This document shows, piece after piece, positions 29,004 through 37,617 of a stretch of DNA of 64,000 nucleotides; the first letter of the stretch is position 1, and every line of letters starts with the position of its first letter. The stretch comes from Acidiluteibacter ferrifornacis (GTDB lineage: Bacteria > Bacteroidota > Bacteroidia > Flavobacteriales_E > Vicingaceae): the NCBI RefSeq assembly GCF_009909615.1, contig NZ_WWNE01000004.1, positions 62,001-126,000 of the forward strand, read 5' to 3'. Below the pieces are notes generated by a model that did no database searches, had not been told where the DNA came from, and saw only the letters and a list, made by a program, of their open reading frames with translations. The translations under genes and the position numbers were made by a program.

Positions 29004-30431
29004 TTATATTGGTGCTACAAAGTGAATAAATAATCCCGACTCTCCCAATTTATTAAATGAAAATTCTGTTCGCAACACCAAATCATAATATGTTACAAAA
29101 TCTAAAGATATCCCAGATCCGAAGAGCCATGTATTTGCCAAGTTATTAGAAGGGTACCCAATTCGATCATCAACATAACCTAAATCTGAGAATATACTGG
29201 AGTAAATAGCGAAGTGCATTTTACTAAATTTATCACTAGGTATAAATCCAATCCTATAAACTCGTGGCTGTAATAAGCTAAATCTAAATTGTAGTTTCGC
29301 TAATCCGACATTTTGTCCATCGATGACATAGTATTCGTATCCTCTTACACCTACGCCATACCCTATTCCATTTTCTAAAAAGTAAGGGGTCTTTTTATTG
29401 TAGGAAAAAGTAGATGAGAGGGACCCTGCTAAAGAAAATCGGTCTGATAATTTACCGAATTTTTTAACTTGTAATGTCGTATTGATGTAATTCATTGAAT
29501 GATCAAAAACTCCAAGTCCTATTTTTTGAATGTTAGCAGATAAATAATGTCCGCTTAAAGGGTAGTTTTTGGAATCTCTTCTATCTCGAGTAAAGTTGTA
29601 AGATAGTGTTAAAAATTCATTCCTGTTTTTATTTTCAGATAAGTAATCAGGATTAAGGTTAACTACGGTGTCTGTAACATGAATGTTATTGTAATTTAGT
29701 ATAAGTGTATGTTTGTTGAAAATTTTCTTTCGATAATGGATAGCTGCTCCATAGGTTTGATTTTTATACAAATAATCGTCTTCATCTCTAACTTGAAGAC
29801 GTTTATTGTTGGAGCTGATATAGGCAATCTCATGTCTTCTAAGAAAACTCGAAGATAGATTAAGTCCAATGGTTTTCTTTTTATTGATGTACGGTATGGA
29901 GTATGAAAGTTTTATTCGTTCTCTAAAGCCGAGTTGAAATGTGAAACGCATGGTCTCATCTCTTCCCCCAATATTTCTCTGAGTTAAGTATATTCCATAA
30001 TTGATCCGGTTCCAATCTTTAGTTTCAAACCAAGTGTTGAAATTGGTGTCATCAATTTCCAGTATAGGAAATGGGAAAAAATACCACCTTTCATTTACAA
30101 TAACATAAATGGATATTTGATTTTTTTCTTCCACCAAATTGATAGAAGCAAAATGAAAAAGAGTTGTGTTAAGAATGTTTTTCCTTGCTTGTTCTAGTTC
30201 TTTGGTTAATTTCTTTCCGGATAAGGTGTCACCCTTTTTTACTGGAATTTCTCTCAGAATGATATAGTCCCTAGTCTTTTTATTGCCTATTAAAACTATG
30301 GAGTTGATTACATAAGTTTGATTGGTGTCTAACTGAACACTATCTGTTTTTAGTTCGTTCAATTCAGTGGCTTGTCCATAGGTAAACTGAAAACAGCACG
30401 ATAGTATTATGAGAAGAAGAAATTGCTTCAT
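29004..30431 (-). CDS. BamA/TamA-like outer-membrane protein with POTRA domain
   Basis: 475 residues with signal peptide (cleavage near TYGQ), one visible POTRA repeat at about residues 42-110 (INSIVLIGNKKTRDYIILREI, which parallels the TGNTKTNDHVILREI repeat in BamA) and a beta-barrel from about residue 165. This is a member of the Omp85 superfamily but shorter than BamA, with a single clear POTRA. It is only five bases from nadK and one base from the CBS gene. Role unknown; TamA-like or FplA-like barrels are the closest named types. Confidence 0.78.
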   Translation of the reverse strand: MKQFLLLIILSCCFQFTYGQATELNELKTDSVQLDTNQTYVINSIVLIGNKKTRDYIILREIPVKKGDTLSGKKLTKELEQARKNILNTTLFHFASINLVEEKNQISIYVIVNERWYFFPFPILEIDDTNFNTWFETKDWNRINYGIYLTQRNIGGRDETMRFTFQLGFRERIKLSYSIPYINKKKTIGLNLSSSFLRRHEIAYISSNNKRLQVRDEDDYLYKNQTYGAAIHYRKKIFNKHTLILNYNNIHVTDTVVNLNPDYLSENKNRNEFLTLSYNFTRDRRDSKNYPLSGHYLSANIQKIGLGVFDHSMNYINTTLQVKKFGKLSDRFSLAGSLSSTFSYNKKTPYFLENGIGYGVGVRGYEYYVIDGQNVGLAKLQFRFSLLQPRVYRIGFIPSDKFSKMHFAIYSSIFSDLGYVDDRIGYPSNNLANTWLFGSGISLDFVTYYDLVLRTEFSFNKLGESGLFIHFVAPI

Positions 30432-31094
30432 TTATATGTTTAAGTAATGCATAAATGCATCATATCGCTGTCGGAGCTCGTCATCAGCACTACTTTTATG
30501 GAAGGAGGCCACAATGGTATATTGGTATCTATTGAAAGTTTGAAGGATTCCGCTAAGGTCTTCTTGGTTTGTTTTTATAGTAACTTCCAGTTTAGTAGAA
30601 TCTGGAACTTGGGTGATATAGCTACTTAATATCTTAGCATCATTGCTTTCTATAATGTTTGCAATTTCTATCATTGAGTAATCGTTGCTATTGAGCTCTA
30701 ATTCCACTATTCCTCCTGGTTCATCAATTGCCGCAATATGTGAAATTCTATCAATCAACTTTGATAGCGTTATTGTTCCCAAGTAATTGTTTTGAGCATC
30801 AAGCACAGGAATAAGACTAAGTTTTAGTTCGCTTACTTTTCCTATTACTGCGTAAATGTGCTCATGAGCATAAACCATGGGCTTTTCAATAGATAGTTCG
30901 TGATTTCCTAATGCTTCTTTTGGGGTGTTAGCATCAAGAATGTCATTTTCAGTAACTAAACCTAAGAATTCATTGTGGTTTACAATTGGCAGTTCATTTA
31001 CTTTAAATTCTTCCATCCATAGTAACGCCTTTTCTCCAGTGTCTGAAGTTTTTAATGGAGGAATTTCGTCTGTGATCAAATCTATTGCTAGCAT
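30432..31094 (-). CDS. CBS-domain protein
   Basis: 220 residues with two CBS modules in the first half (residues about 1-65 and 65-125: LPIVNHNEFLGLVTENDIL and IPVLDAQNNYLGTITLSKLIDR). The second half has an ACT-like fold pattern (PGGIVELELNSNDYSMIEIANIIESNDAKI). CBS pairs typically bind adenine nucleotides and control an attached or partner protein. It begins the long minus-strand envelope run, and its stop touches the BamA-like gene. It is divergent from pdxJ. Regulatory target unknown. Confidence 0.85.
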   Translation of the reverse strand: MLAIDLITDEIPPLKTSDTGEKALLWMEEFKVNELPIVNHNEFLGLVTENDILDANTPKEALGNHELSIEKPMVYAHEHIYAVIGKVSELKLSLIPVLDAQNNYLGTITLSKLIDRISHIAAIDEPGGIVELELNSNDYSMIEIANIIESNDAKILSSYITQVPDSTKLEVTIKTNQEDLSGILQTFNRYQYTIVASFHKSSADDELRQRYDAFMHYLNI

Positions 31095-31142
31095 AATATC
31101 AATTCAGTTGCAACCAAGCTAAAATACTAAGTATATAACCCT

Positions 31143-31150
31143 TAATTTTG
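31143..31150 (+). promoter_or_regulatory. -7 box of pdxJ
   Basis: TAATTTTG matches TAnnTTTG. The predicted start is near 31155, 28 bases before the pdxJ ATG at 31183. No TTTG sits at the expected -33 distance, so the promoter may be weak or need an activator. Confidence 0.45.
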
Positions 31151-31182
31151 TAGTTATAATAATACAATATTACTATTAATCC

Positions 31183-31914
31183 ATGACCCGTTTAAGTGTA
31201 AATATTAATAAAATTGCCACCCTAAGAAATGCAAGAGGTGGAAATGTGCCTGATTTAATACAAGTTGCGAAAGATTGTGAGCGTTTTGGTGCCCAAGGAA
31301 TCACCGTTCATCCACGCCCTGACCAACGTCATATACGTTATAATGATGTTTTGGAATTAAAAAAGGTAGTCACTACTGAGTTTAATGTGGAAGGGTATCC
31401 GACTTCTTCATTTATTGATTTAGTATTAAAAACTAAACCTGATCAAGTGACCTTGGTTCCCGATCCGCCCGAGGCTTTGACTTCTAGTGAAGGATGGGAT
31501 ACTCTAAAAGAGGGCGATTTTTTGAGAGAGGTAATTTCTGAGTTAAATCGAAATAATATCCGAACCAGTATTTTCGTGGACACCAATTTAAAAAATATAG
31601 AACATGCTGCAAATACGTTTACAGAACGAATAGAATTTTATACCGGTCCATACGCAGAGCAATTTCCTCATCATCCAAATGAAGCAATAGCGCCTTATAT
31701 AGAGGCAGCGAATTTGGCAAACAATTTAGGATTGGGAATTAATGCGGGGCACGATCTGGATACGAATAATTTGCATTTTTTTAGAGCCAATATAAAGGGG
31801 CTTTTAGAGGTCTCCATCGGACATGCGTTGATTTCAGATGCGTTATACTGGGGATTAGAAAAAACCATTCAAACTTATTTGGCAGAATTAAATTTTTCAC
31901 ATCAAGACATCTAA
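31183..31914 (+). CDS. pdxJ: Pyridoxine 5'-phosphate synthase
   Basis: 243 residues, the usual length. Condenses 1-deoxyxylulose 5-phosphate and aminoacetone phosphate into PNP, the last ring-forming step of the de novo vitamin B6 pathway. Family motifs: LSVNINKIATLRNARGG at the start, GITVHPRPDQRHIR, LVPDPPEALTSSEGWD, and GINAGHDLDTNNL near the end with GHALISDALYWGL. In most Bacteroidota pdxJ sits just beside the nadK-uppS-bamA group, as here. PLP made here would serve enzymes such as the alanine racemase half of MurF-Alr. Confidence 0.96.
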   Translation: MTRLSVNINKIATLRNARGGNVPDLIQVAKDCERFGAQGITVHPRPDQRHIRYNDVLELKKVVTTEFNVEGYPTSSFIDLVLKTKPDQVTLVPDPPEALTSSEGWDTLKEGDFLREVISELNRNNIRTSIFVDTNLKNIEHAANTFTERIEFYTGPYAEQFPHHPNEAIAPYIEAANLANNLGLGINAGHDLDTNNLHFFRANIKGLLEVSIGHALISDALYWGLEKTIQTYLAELNFSHQDI

Positions 31915-31921
31915 ATTTTAA

Positions 31922-32689
31922 ATGGAGTTAAATTTTAAAAAGATTGGAGATACTGGAGAACATTTAATTATTCTTCATGGCCTATTTGGTTCATTAGATA
32001 ACTGGCTAACACTAGGGAAATATTTGTCACAAGATTATCAAGTATGGCTAGTAGATCAAAGAAATCACGGTCAATCACCGCATAGCGAAGAGTTTGATTA
32101 TTTAGTGCTGGCTAGGGATCTAAGTGAATTTATTGAAACCCATCAGATTAAAAACCCATTTGTTTTAGGGCATAGTATGGGTGGAAAGACGGTGATGCAT
32201 TTTGCTACCCAATATCCAAAATTGGTACAAAAATTAATAGTAGTCGATATTGCTCCAGTTAGTTATCCGGTTCATCATGAAGCTATTTTAAAAGCCATGA
32301 ATCAAGTTGACTTTTCTAAAATAAATAGGAGAGGGGATGTAGATGAAATTTTGGCGGAAGGTATAGAAGAAGCGTCTGTACGTCAATTTTTACTAAAAAA
32401 TATTTACTGGAAAACTAAAACTGAACTAGCTTGGAGGTTTAATCTTCCTGTATTAACTAAGACAATTGAAGAAATAAGTGCAGGTGTTAGAATTGAGGGT
32501 GCTTACGATGGTGAAACACTTTTTATAGCAGGAGGGACTTCTAATTATATTACTGAGCAATATCATTCAAAAATATTTGAATATTTTCCTAAAGCTACCA
32601 TAAAAACAATCGCTCACGCAGGACATTGGGTGCATGCGGAAGCTCCAGAAGAATTCATAACAATAGTTAAAGATTTTATGGAGAAATAG
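31922..32689 (+). CDS. Alpha/beta hydrolase (YbfF-like esterase)
   Basis: 255 residues with the alpha/beta hydrolase layout: HGLFGSLDNW (oxyanion-hole segment), RNHGQSPHS, the nucleophile elbow GHSMGGK (Ser at about residue 88), a catalytic Asp region, and HWVHAEAPEEF near the end supplying the His. YbfF-like proteins are acyl-CoA or carboxyl esterases of unclear physiological substrate. Starts seven bases after pdxJ. Conserved adjacency to pdxJ in Bacteroidota. Confidence 0.9.
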   Translation: MELNFKKIGDTGEHLIILHGLFGSLDNWLTLGKYLSQDYQVWLVDQRNHGQSPHSEEFDYLVLARDLSEFIETHQIKNPFVLGHSMGGKTVMHFATQYPKLVQKLIVVDIAPVSYPVHHEAILKAMNQVDFSKINRRGDVDEILAEGIEEASVRQFLLKNIYWKTKTELAWRFNLPVLTKTIEEISAGVRIEGAYDGETLFIAGGTSNYITEQYHSKIFEYFPKATIKTIAHAGHWVHAEAPEEFITIVKDFMEK

Positions 32690-32756
32690 TAGTAAATTAG
32701 GACAAAACCATTTTATTGTTATTTTTGGTTATTCAACCCGTTAAGCGCGCAAAAAT

Positions 32757-33494
32757 ATGTCGGATAGTTTAGTTGTAATCCCCACCTACAACGAGAAGGA
32801 AAATATTGAGAAAATCATTCGTAAAGTATTTTCTCTTTCTAAAGACTTTCACGTGCTAATCGTTGATGACGGATCTCCCGATGGAACAGCAACAATAGTA
32901 AAACGCTTACAGGCAGAATTCCTTAATCGATTGTTTATTGAGGAGAGAACTGGGAAGTTGGGTTTAGGTACTGCTTATATCCATTCTTTTCATTGGGGCC
33001 TTGCTAGAGACTATGAGTTCATTTTTGAGATGGATGCTGACTTTTCGCATAATCCTGAAGATCTGGTCAACTTGTATAATCATGCGATAGAAACGTCAGC
33101 AGACTTAGTGATTGGTAGTCGTTATGTTAAAGGGGTGAATGTAGTTAACTGGCCTATAGGTAGGGTGTTAATGTCATACTACGCCTCTGTTTATGTGCGA
33201 TTAATTACTTCTATGCCTATTCATGATTCCACTGCAGGATTTGTTTGTTACCGAAGAAAAGTGTTGGAGACTATCGGGATTGATAATATTTCTTTTAAAG
33301 GATATGCCTTCCAAATTGAAATGAAATTCAAAACTTGGAAACATGGTTTTAAAATCGAAGAATTCCCTATCATTTTTACGGATCGAAGAGAAGGAAACTC
33401 TAAAATGAGTGGTGGAATTTTTAAAGAGGCGCTTTTCGGAGTGATTCAGATGAAAATCAAAAGTTGGTTTACAAATTATAAAAAAGCGGCCTAA
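32757..33494 (+). CDS. Polyprenol monophosphomannose synthase-like glycosyltransferase (GT2)
   Basis: 245 residues: N-terminal VVIPTYNEKENI and DDGSPDGT, DADFSHNPEDL (DxD-type metal site), GSRYV, and FKGYAFQIEMKFKTWKHGF with the family's C-terminal IIFTDRREGNSKMSG. The enzyme transfers mannose (or a related sugar) from GDP-sugar to a polyprenyl phosphate for use at the membrane. The stop overlaps the start of the dihydroorotase gene (TAATG). TATTTTTG at 32720-32727 is a likely -7 box. Confidence 0.9.
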   Translation: MSDSLVVIPTYNEKENIEKIIRKVFSLSKDFHVLIVDDGSPDGTATIVKRLQAEFLNRLFIEERTGKLGLGTAYIHSFHWGLARDYEFIFEMDADFSHNPEDLVNLYNHAIETSADLVIGSRYVKGVNVVNWPIGRVLMSYYASVYVRLITSMPIHDSTAGFVCYRRKVLETIGIDNISFKGYAFQIEMKFKTWKHGFKIEEFPIIFTDRREGNSKMSGGIFKEALFGVIQMKIKSWFTNYKKAA

Positions 33495-34834
33495 TGGCGA
33501 ATACGATTTTAATAAAAAATGCGACAATTGTTAATGAAGGAAAACAATTTGTTGGACATGTCTTAATAGAAGGAGATAAAATTAAAACGGTATCAGAAAC
33601 GGAAATTGCAATAAAAGCCAACCGAGAAATTGACGCTACTGGAAAACTCTTAATTCCTGGAATGATAGATGATCAGGTTCATTTTAGGGAGCCTGGTTTG
33701 ACTCACAAGGCTGAAATTAAAACAGAAGCTAGAGCTGCTGTTGCTGGTGGAATTACCACTTTTATGGAAATGCCAAATACGGTACCCAATACCTTGACTC
33801 AGGAATTGTTGCAAGACAAGTACGACATTGCTGCTGCTAATTCTGTTGCAAACTACTCCTTTTTTATGGGAGCTTCTAATGACAATTTAAAAGAGGTGTT
33901 AAAAACTGACCCCAGGAAAGTGTGTGGGGTTAAAGTGTTTATGGGCTCCTCAACTGGAAATATGCTAGTTGATAGTAAAGAGGTGTTAAATCATTTATTC
34001 CAAGAATGTGGAATGCTTATCGCTACTCATTGCGAGGATGAGGCAACCATACGTGCGAATACCGAGTATTATAGGAATTTGTATGGAGAAGATTTACCAA
34101 TGAAAATGCATCCTGTTATTCGAAGCGTTGAAGCATGTTATAAATCTTCTTCAATGGCAATTGATTTGGCCGAAAAGTATAATACCCGCTTACATATTTT
34201 ACATATTTCTACAGCCAAGGAAACTGAACTCTTTAGGAATGACATTCCTTTAAGTGAAAAAAGAATTACCGCAGAAGCTTGTGTACATCATTTGTGGTTT
34301 TCAGACGAAGATTACGAACGATATGGATCGAATATTAAGTGGAATCCTGCTGTTAAGACGGCAAAAGATCGTGACGCAATATGGAAAGCGGTCAATGATA
34401 ATCGCATTGATATTATAGCAACTGATCACGCTCCTCATACTAAAGAAGAGAAGGCAAATAGCTATTTCAAAGCTCCCTCTGGAGGTCCATTAGTTCAACA
34501 TGCTTTGGTGGCGTTATTAGAACAATATAAAAATGGGAGAATTACACTAGAGCATTTAGTTTATAAAACAAGTCATGCGCCAGCAGAGTGTTTTCAAATA
34601 GAAAAACGAGGATATATTCGAGAAGGGTATTTTGCAGATTTAGTGTTGATTAATCTGGATAGTTCTTGGGAGGTTAACTCGTCAAATATTTTAAGTAAAT
34701 GCCAATGGTCCCCATTCGAAGGAACCACTTTTAGTTCTTCTATTGATACAACCTTTGTGAGCGGTGAAATCGCTTATGAAAATGGGCGAGTTAATACTTC
34801 TGTTAGAGGTCAACGATTAACCTTTGAGCGATAA
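33494..34834 (+). CDS. pyrC: Dihydroorotase (type I, DDQVHFREP subgroup)
   Basis: 446 residues; cyclises carbamoyl aspartate to dihydroorotate in pyrimidine synthesis. The metal-site segment reads IDDQVHFREP where type I enzymes and hydantoinases have an HxH motif: residue 61 is Gln and only His63 is kept. VKVFMGSST supplies the likely carbamylated Lys; HCEDE, HILHIST and ATDHAPHTKEEK supply the other ligands. Bacteroidota members commonly show this DDQVHFREP form. It begins in the stop of the mannosyltransferase gene, and DUF4296 follows with no gap. Confidence 0.88.
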   Translation: MANTILIKNATIVNEGKQFVGHVLIEGDKIKTVSETEIAIKANREIDATGKLLIPGMIDDQVHFREPGLTHKAEIKTEARAAVAGGITTFMEMPNTVPNTLTQELLQDKYDIAAANSVANYSFFMGASNDNLKEVLKTDPRKVCGVKVFMGSSTGNMLVDSKEVLNHLFQECGMLIATHCEDEATIRANTEYYRNLYGEDLPMKMHPVIRSVEACYKSSSMAIDLAEKYNTRLHILHISTAKETELFRNDIPLSEKRITAEACVHHLWFSDEDYERYGSNIKWNPAVKTAKDRDAIWKAVNDNRIDIIATDHAPHTKEEKANSYFKAPSGGPLVQHALVALLEQYKNGRITLEHLVYKTSHAPAECFQIEKRGYIREGYFADLVLINLDSSWEVNSSNILSKCQWSPFEGTTFSSSIDTTFVSGEIAYENGRVNTSVRGQRLTFER

Positions 34835-35227
34835 ATGAGAAATGATTTAGTTGCTTTTTTCTTGTTGATTTTATGTTTTGGTTGCGAATCCTCTGATAAG
34901 TTGCCTCAATTCGTTGTTTCTAAAGATGAAATGATTGAGATTATAACAGATGTACAGATCGCAGAATCATACATTAAGTTAAAGTTTGCAGTTCGAAACG
35001 ATAGTGTTCAGCTCACAGATAGTATTTATAATGCTATCTACAGGAAGCATAATTTGACAAAAGAAGCCTATGATAGTAGTTTTTCTTATTACGTTAATAG
35101 GCCTGAAATTCTGCAAGAAATATACGAAGCTGCTATCATAAACCTTAGTACACTGGATGCTAAGAACGAAGGGGAAAAACAAAAAAAACAAGTTCGTGAT
35201 ACTTTACCGGTGAACCCGGCTATCTGA
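34835..35227 (+). CDS. DUF4296 lipoprotein
   Basis: 130 residues with a lipoprotein signal (LCFGC, Cys at about residue 17) followed by a helical domain of the DUF4296 kind (KDEMIEIITDVQIAESYIK, then SFSYYVNRPEILQEIYEAAI). Function unknown. Begins directly after the dihydroorotase stop, a gene order also known in other Bacteroidota, so cotranslation is likely. Its last 24 bases overlap the convergent epimerase gene. Confidence 0.85.
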   Translation: MRNDLVAFFLLILCFGCESSDKLPQFVVSKDEMIEIITDVQIAESYIKLKFAVRNDSVQLTDSIYNAIYRKHNLTKEAYDSSFSYYVNRPEILQEIYEAAIINLSTLDAKNEGEKQKKQVRDTLPVNPAI

Positions 35228-36220
35228 TAAGTATAATTCAGCAGTTTCTTGAATTGCCTTCCCTAAGTCGCTATAGGTATGATTCAGTTGATTGACTGAT
35301 TTGTTATTATTAAAAGATTTGTTGCTGAAAGCAGCTTCAAGGCTTTCTTTAGTTAAAACTGGGGCTTTCCCATTTAAACTCGTTTTTATCTTATCTAATA
35401 GTTGGACCAGCTTGCCTTGCCATCGTTTGGCTTTTTTAGAGGGAGCTTTTTTTCCAATTCCTTTCGCAATTTGGGTAAATAGTTCTTGAAAACTAAGGTT
35501 AGCGCCATTCGCTATAAATCGTTGATTGACTTCTCGATGTTCTACTAGTTTGATTAATAATTGAGCAACGTCACTTATGGCAACAAAACCATTTGACCCT
35601 GGGCTATAGTAATTTAAACCTTCATTAATTCTTCTGAAAAGGGCAGGACTGCCATTGTTCCAATCGCCAGGACCTATAATCGTGGAAGGGTTTAAAACTA
35701 AAACTTCTATCCCTTCTGCAGAGGCTCTCCATACTTCGTTTTCAGCGTAGTGTTTGCTAATGGAATAGTTGGAGGTTTTTTCTGACTTCTCCCAATTGGT
35801 AGATTCATCAATTGGGTTTCCTTTTTTATTTTCCCCCAATGCAGCAACTGAACTGACATGAATCAATCGATTGACTCCTGCATCTATCGCGGCATTCACA
35901 ACATTTGCTGTGCCTTCAATATTGATTTTTTTTAATTTATTCCCATCTTTTGGATTGAAAGAAACATATCCAGCAGAATGAATAATGGTGGTTACCCCTT
36001 GAAATGCATCATCCAGAGAAAAAATATCTAATATGTCAGCTTGCCGCCATTCAATGCGATTATAGTAAGCCTCCTTTCCGTAAAACGCAAAAATATGTTT
36101 GGTCTTTTTCAGGCTTTCTTCGTTTCTATAAATTGCAGAAATAGGACCTTTCGACTGATTTATAAGTTCTAATAATGTGTGTGCTCCAACTAATCCGCTT
36201 CCTCCTGTAACCAAAATCAT
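35204..36220 (-). CDS. NAD-dependent epimerase/dehydratase family protein (SDR)
   Basis: 338 residues with the Rossmann start MILVTGGSGLVGAHTL, VSSVAALGEN (Ser), and YSISKHYAENE (Tyr-Lys pair) in the right order for an extended SDR; similar proteins are related to NAD-dependent steroid or flavonoid-type dehydrogenases. Substrate unknown. The start is fixed by the Rossmann strand. TAAATTTG on the minus strand (36232-36225) lies four bases upstream of the ATG, so the mRNA may be leaderless. Its 3' end overlaps DUF4296 by 24 bases. Confidence 0.82.
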   Translation of the reverse strand: MILVTGGSGLVGAHTLLELINQSKGPISAIYRNEESLKKTKHIFAFYGKEAYYNRIEWRQADILDIFSLDDAFQGVTTIIHSAGYVSFNPKDGNKLKKINIEGTANVVNAAIDAGVNRLIHVSSVAALGENKKGNPIDESTNWEKSEKTSNYSISKHYAENEVWRASAEGIEVLVLNPSTIIGPGDWNNGSPALFRRINEGLNYYSPGSNGFVAISDVAQLLIKLVEHREVNQRFIANGANLSFQELFTQIAKGIGKKAPSKKAKRWQGKLVQLLDKIKTSLNGKAPVLTKESLEAAFSNKSFNNNKSVNQLNHTYSDLGKAIQETAELYLSDSRVHR

Positions 36221-36224
36221 GTTT

Positions 36225-36232
36225 CAAATTTA
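36225..36232 (-). promoter_or_regulatory. -7 box next to the epimerase start codon
   Basis: TAAATTTG (minus strand) matches TAnnTTTG exactly. Only four bases separate its final G from the ATG at 36220. There is a TTTG 14 bp upstream rather than the usual 19, so the -33 is doubtful. Confidence 0.45.
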
Positions 36233-36302
36233 ATGATAATAATAGGCAAATCGCTATAAAAAATAGCCGTTGTTTGGCTTGTCATTTATGCATGCTAAAG
36301 GT

Positions 36303-36311
36303 TACATTTGC
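36303..36311 (+). promoter_or_regulatory. -7 box of tyrS
   Basis: TACATTTGC matches TAnnTTTG with the preferred following pyrimidine. CTTG at 36278-36281 is a possible -33, at 21-bp spacing. A GGAG at 36322-36325 lies just before the tyrS ATG. I saw no T-box leader in the region. Confidence 0.5.
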
Positions 36312-36327
36312 ATAAATTTTTGGAGAT

Positions 36328-37617
36328 ATGAATTTCGTCAAGGAACTAGAGTGGAGAGAAATGTTGCATACTTCTATGCCGGGAGTGGAGGAACATTTAA
36401 AGGAAGGAATGCGGTCAGCTTATGTTGGAATAGATCCGACAGCAGACTCTTTGCATATAGGTCACTTAGTAAGTGTTATGATGTTGAAACATTTTCAGGC
36501 TGCTGGACACCGTCCTATTGCATTGATTGGTGGTGCAACAGGCATGATTGGAGATCCTTCTGGTAAGTCTAAAGAACGAAATTTATTAGATGAGGAAACT
36601 CTGAGACACAATCAAGAGAGCATAAAGCAACAACTTGCTAGATTCTTAGACTTTGATTCTGATGCTGAAAATGCGGCTAAAGTGGTCAATAACTTTGATT
36701 GGATGAAAGATTTTTCCTTTCTTGGTTTTATACGAGATGTTGGGAAGCACATTACGGTCAATTATATGATGGCCAAAGACTCTGTCAAGAAAAGGTTGAC
36801 AGCAGAAGATTCGGAAGGGATGTCTTTTACGGAATTTACCTACCAATTGGTTCAAGGATATGACTTTTTGCATTTGTTTAATCATGAAGGTTGTACTTTG
36901 CAGATGGGAGGTTCAGACCAATGGGGGAATATCACTACTGGTACAGAAATGATACGTCGAATTGGAAATGGTAAAGCATTTGCAATTACGTGCCCATTGA
37001 TTACTAAGTCTGACGGTGGAAAATTTGGTAAAACAGAAAGTGGGAATATATGGTTGGATGCTGATAGAACATCTCCTTACGTGTTTTATCAATTCTGGAT
37101 GAATGTGTCAGATGAGGATGCTGCTAAATATATGCGAATTTTTACTTTGTTTTCTAAGGATGAAATCGAAGAATTAATAAAAAAACACGCAGAAGCCCCA
37201 CATTTGAGAGCTCTTCAGAGTGCTTTGGCGAAAGATGTTACTATACGGGTTCATTCAGAAGAAGACTACAATAACGCAGTTGCTGCATCTAATATCTTAT
37301 TTGGGAAATCCACAACACAGGATTTAAAGAAACTTTCAGAAAGGGATTTCTTGTCTATTTTTGAAGGGGTTCCACAATCAGATGTAGATTTGTCGGTTAT
37401 TAAGGATGGACTTGGGATTATTGAATTGACCGCGGAGAAATCAGATTTGTTTTCTTCGAATGGTGAAGCAAGAAGGATGCTTAAAAGTAATGCGGTTAGT
37501 TTAAATAAAGAGAAGGTAGATGAATCTAAGGTTGTTAATTCTGAAGACTTGTTATTTGGTAAATACTTGATTTTACAAAAAGGTAAAAAGAATTACTACT
37601 TAATTAGCGTTTCATAA
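36328..37617 (+). CDS. tyrS: Tyrosyl-tRNA synthetase
   Basis: 429 residues; class I aminoacyl-tRNA synthetase that charges tRNA-Tyr. The HIGH motif is at residues 43-46 (SLHIGHL), the KMSKS loop is KFGKT at about residue 232, with Tyr-recognition segments [13 protein letters not shown]-terminal S4-like RNA-binding tail ([22 protein letters not shown]) completes it. Standard length. The following secreted-protein gene begins the base after its stop. Confidence 0.96.
   Translation: MNFVKELEWREMLHTSMPGVEEHLKEGMRSAYVGIDPTADSLHIGHLVSVMMLKHFQAAGHRPIALIGGATGMIGDPSGKSKERNLLDEETLRHNQESIKQQLARFLDFDSDAENAAKVVNNFDWMKDFSFLGFIRDVGKHITVNYMMAKDSVKKRLTAEDSEGMSFTEFTYQLVQGYDFLHLFNHEGCTLQMGGSDQWGNITTGTEMIRRIGNGKAFAITCPLITKSDGGKFGKTESGNIWLDADRTSPYVFYQFWMNVSDEDAAKYMRIFTLFSKDEIEELIKKHAEAPHLRALQSALAKDVTIRVHSEEDYNNAVAASNILFGKSTTQDLKKLSERDFLSIFEGVPQSDVDLSVIKDGLGIIELTAEKSDLFSSNGEARRMLKSNAVSLNKEKVDESKVVNSEDLLFGKYLILQKGKKNYYLISVS

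Noticed and set aside
36270-36566. Plus-strand 98-codon ORF overlapping the tyrS start
   Set aside because: A shifted frame of tyrS; tyrS carries HIGH and KFGKT in its own frame.
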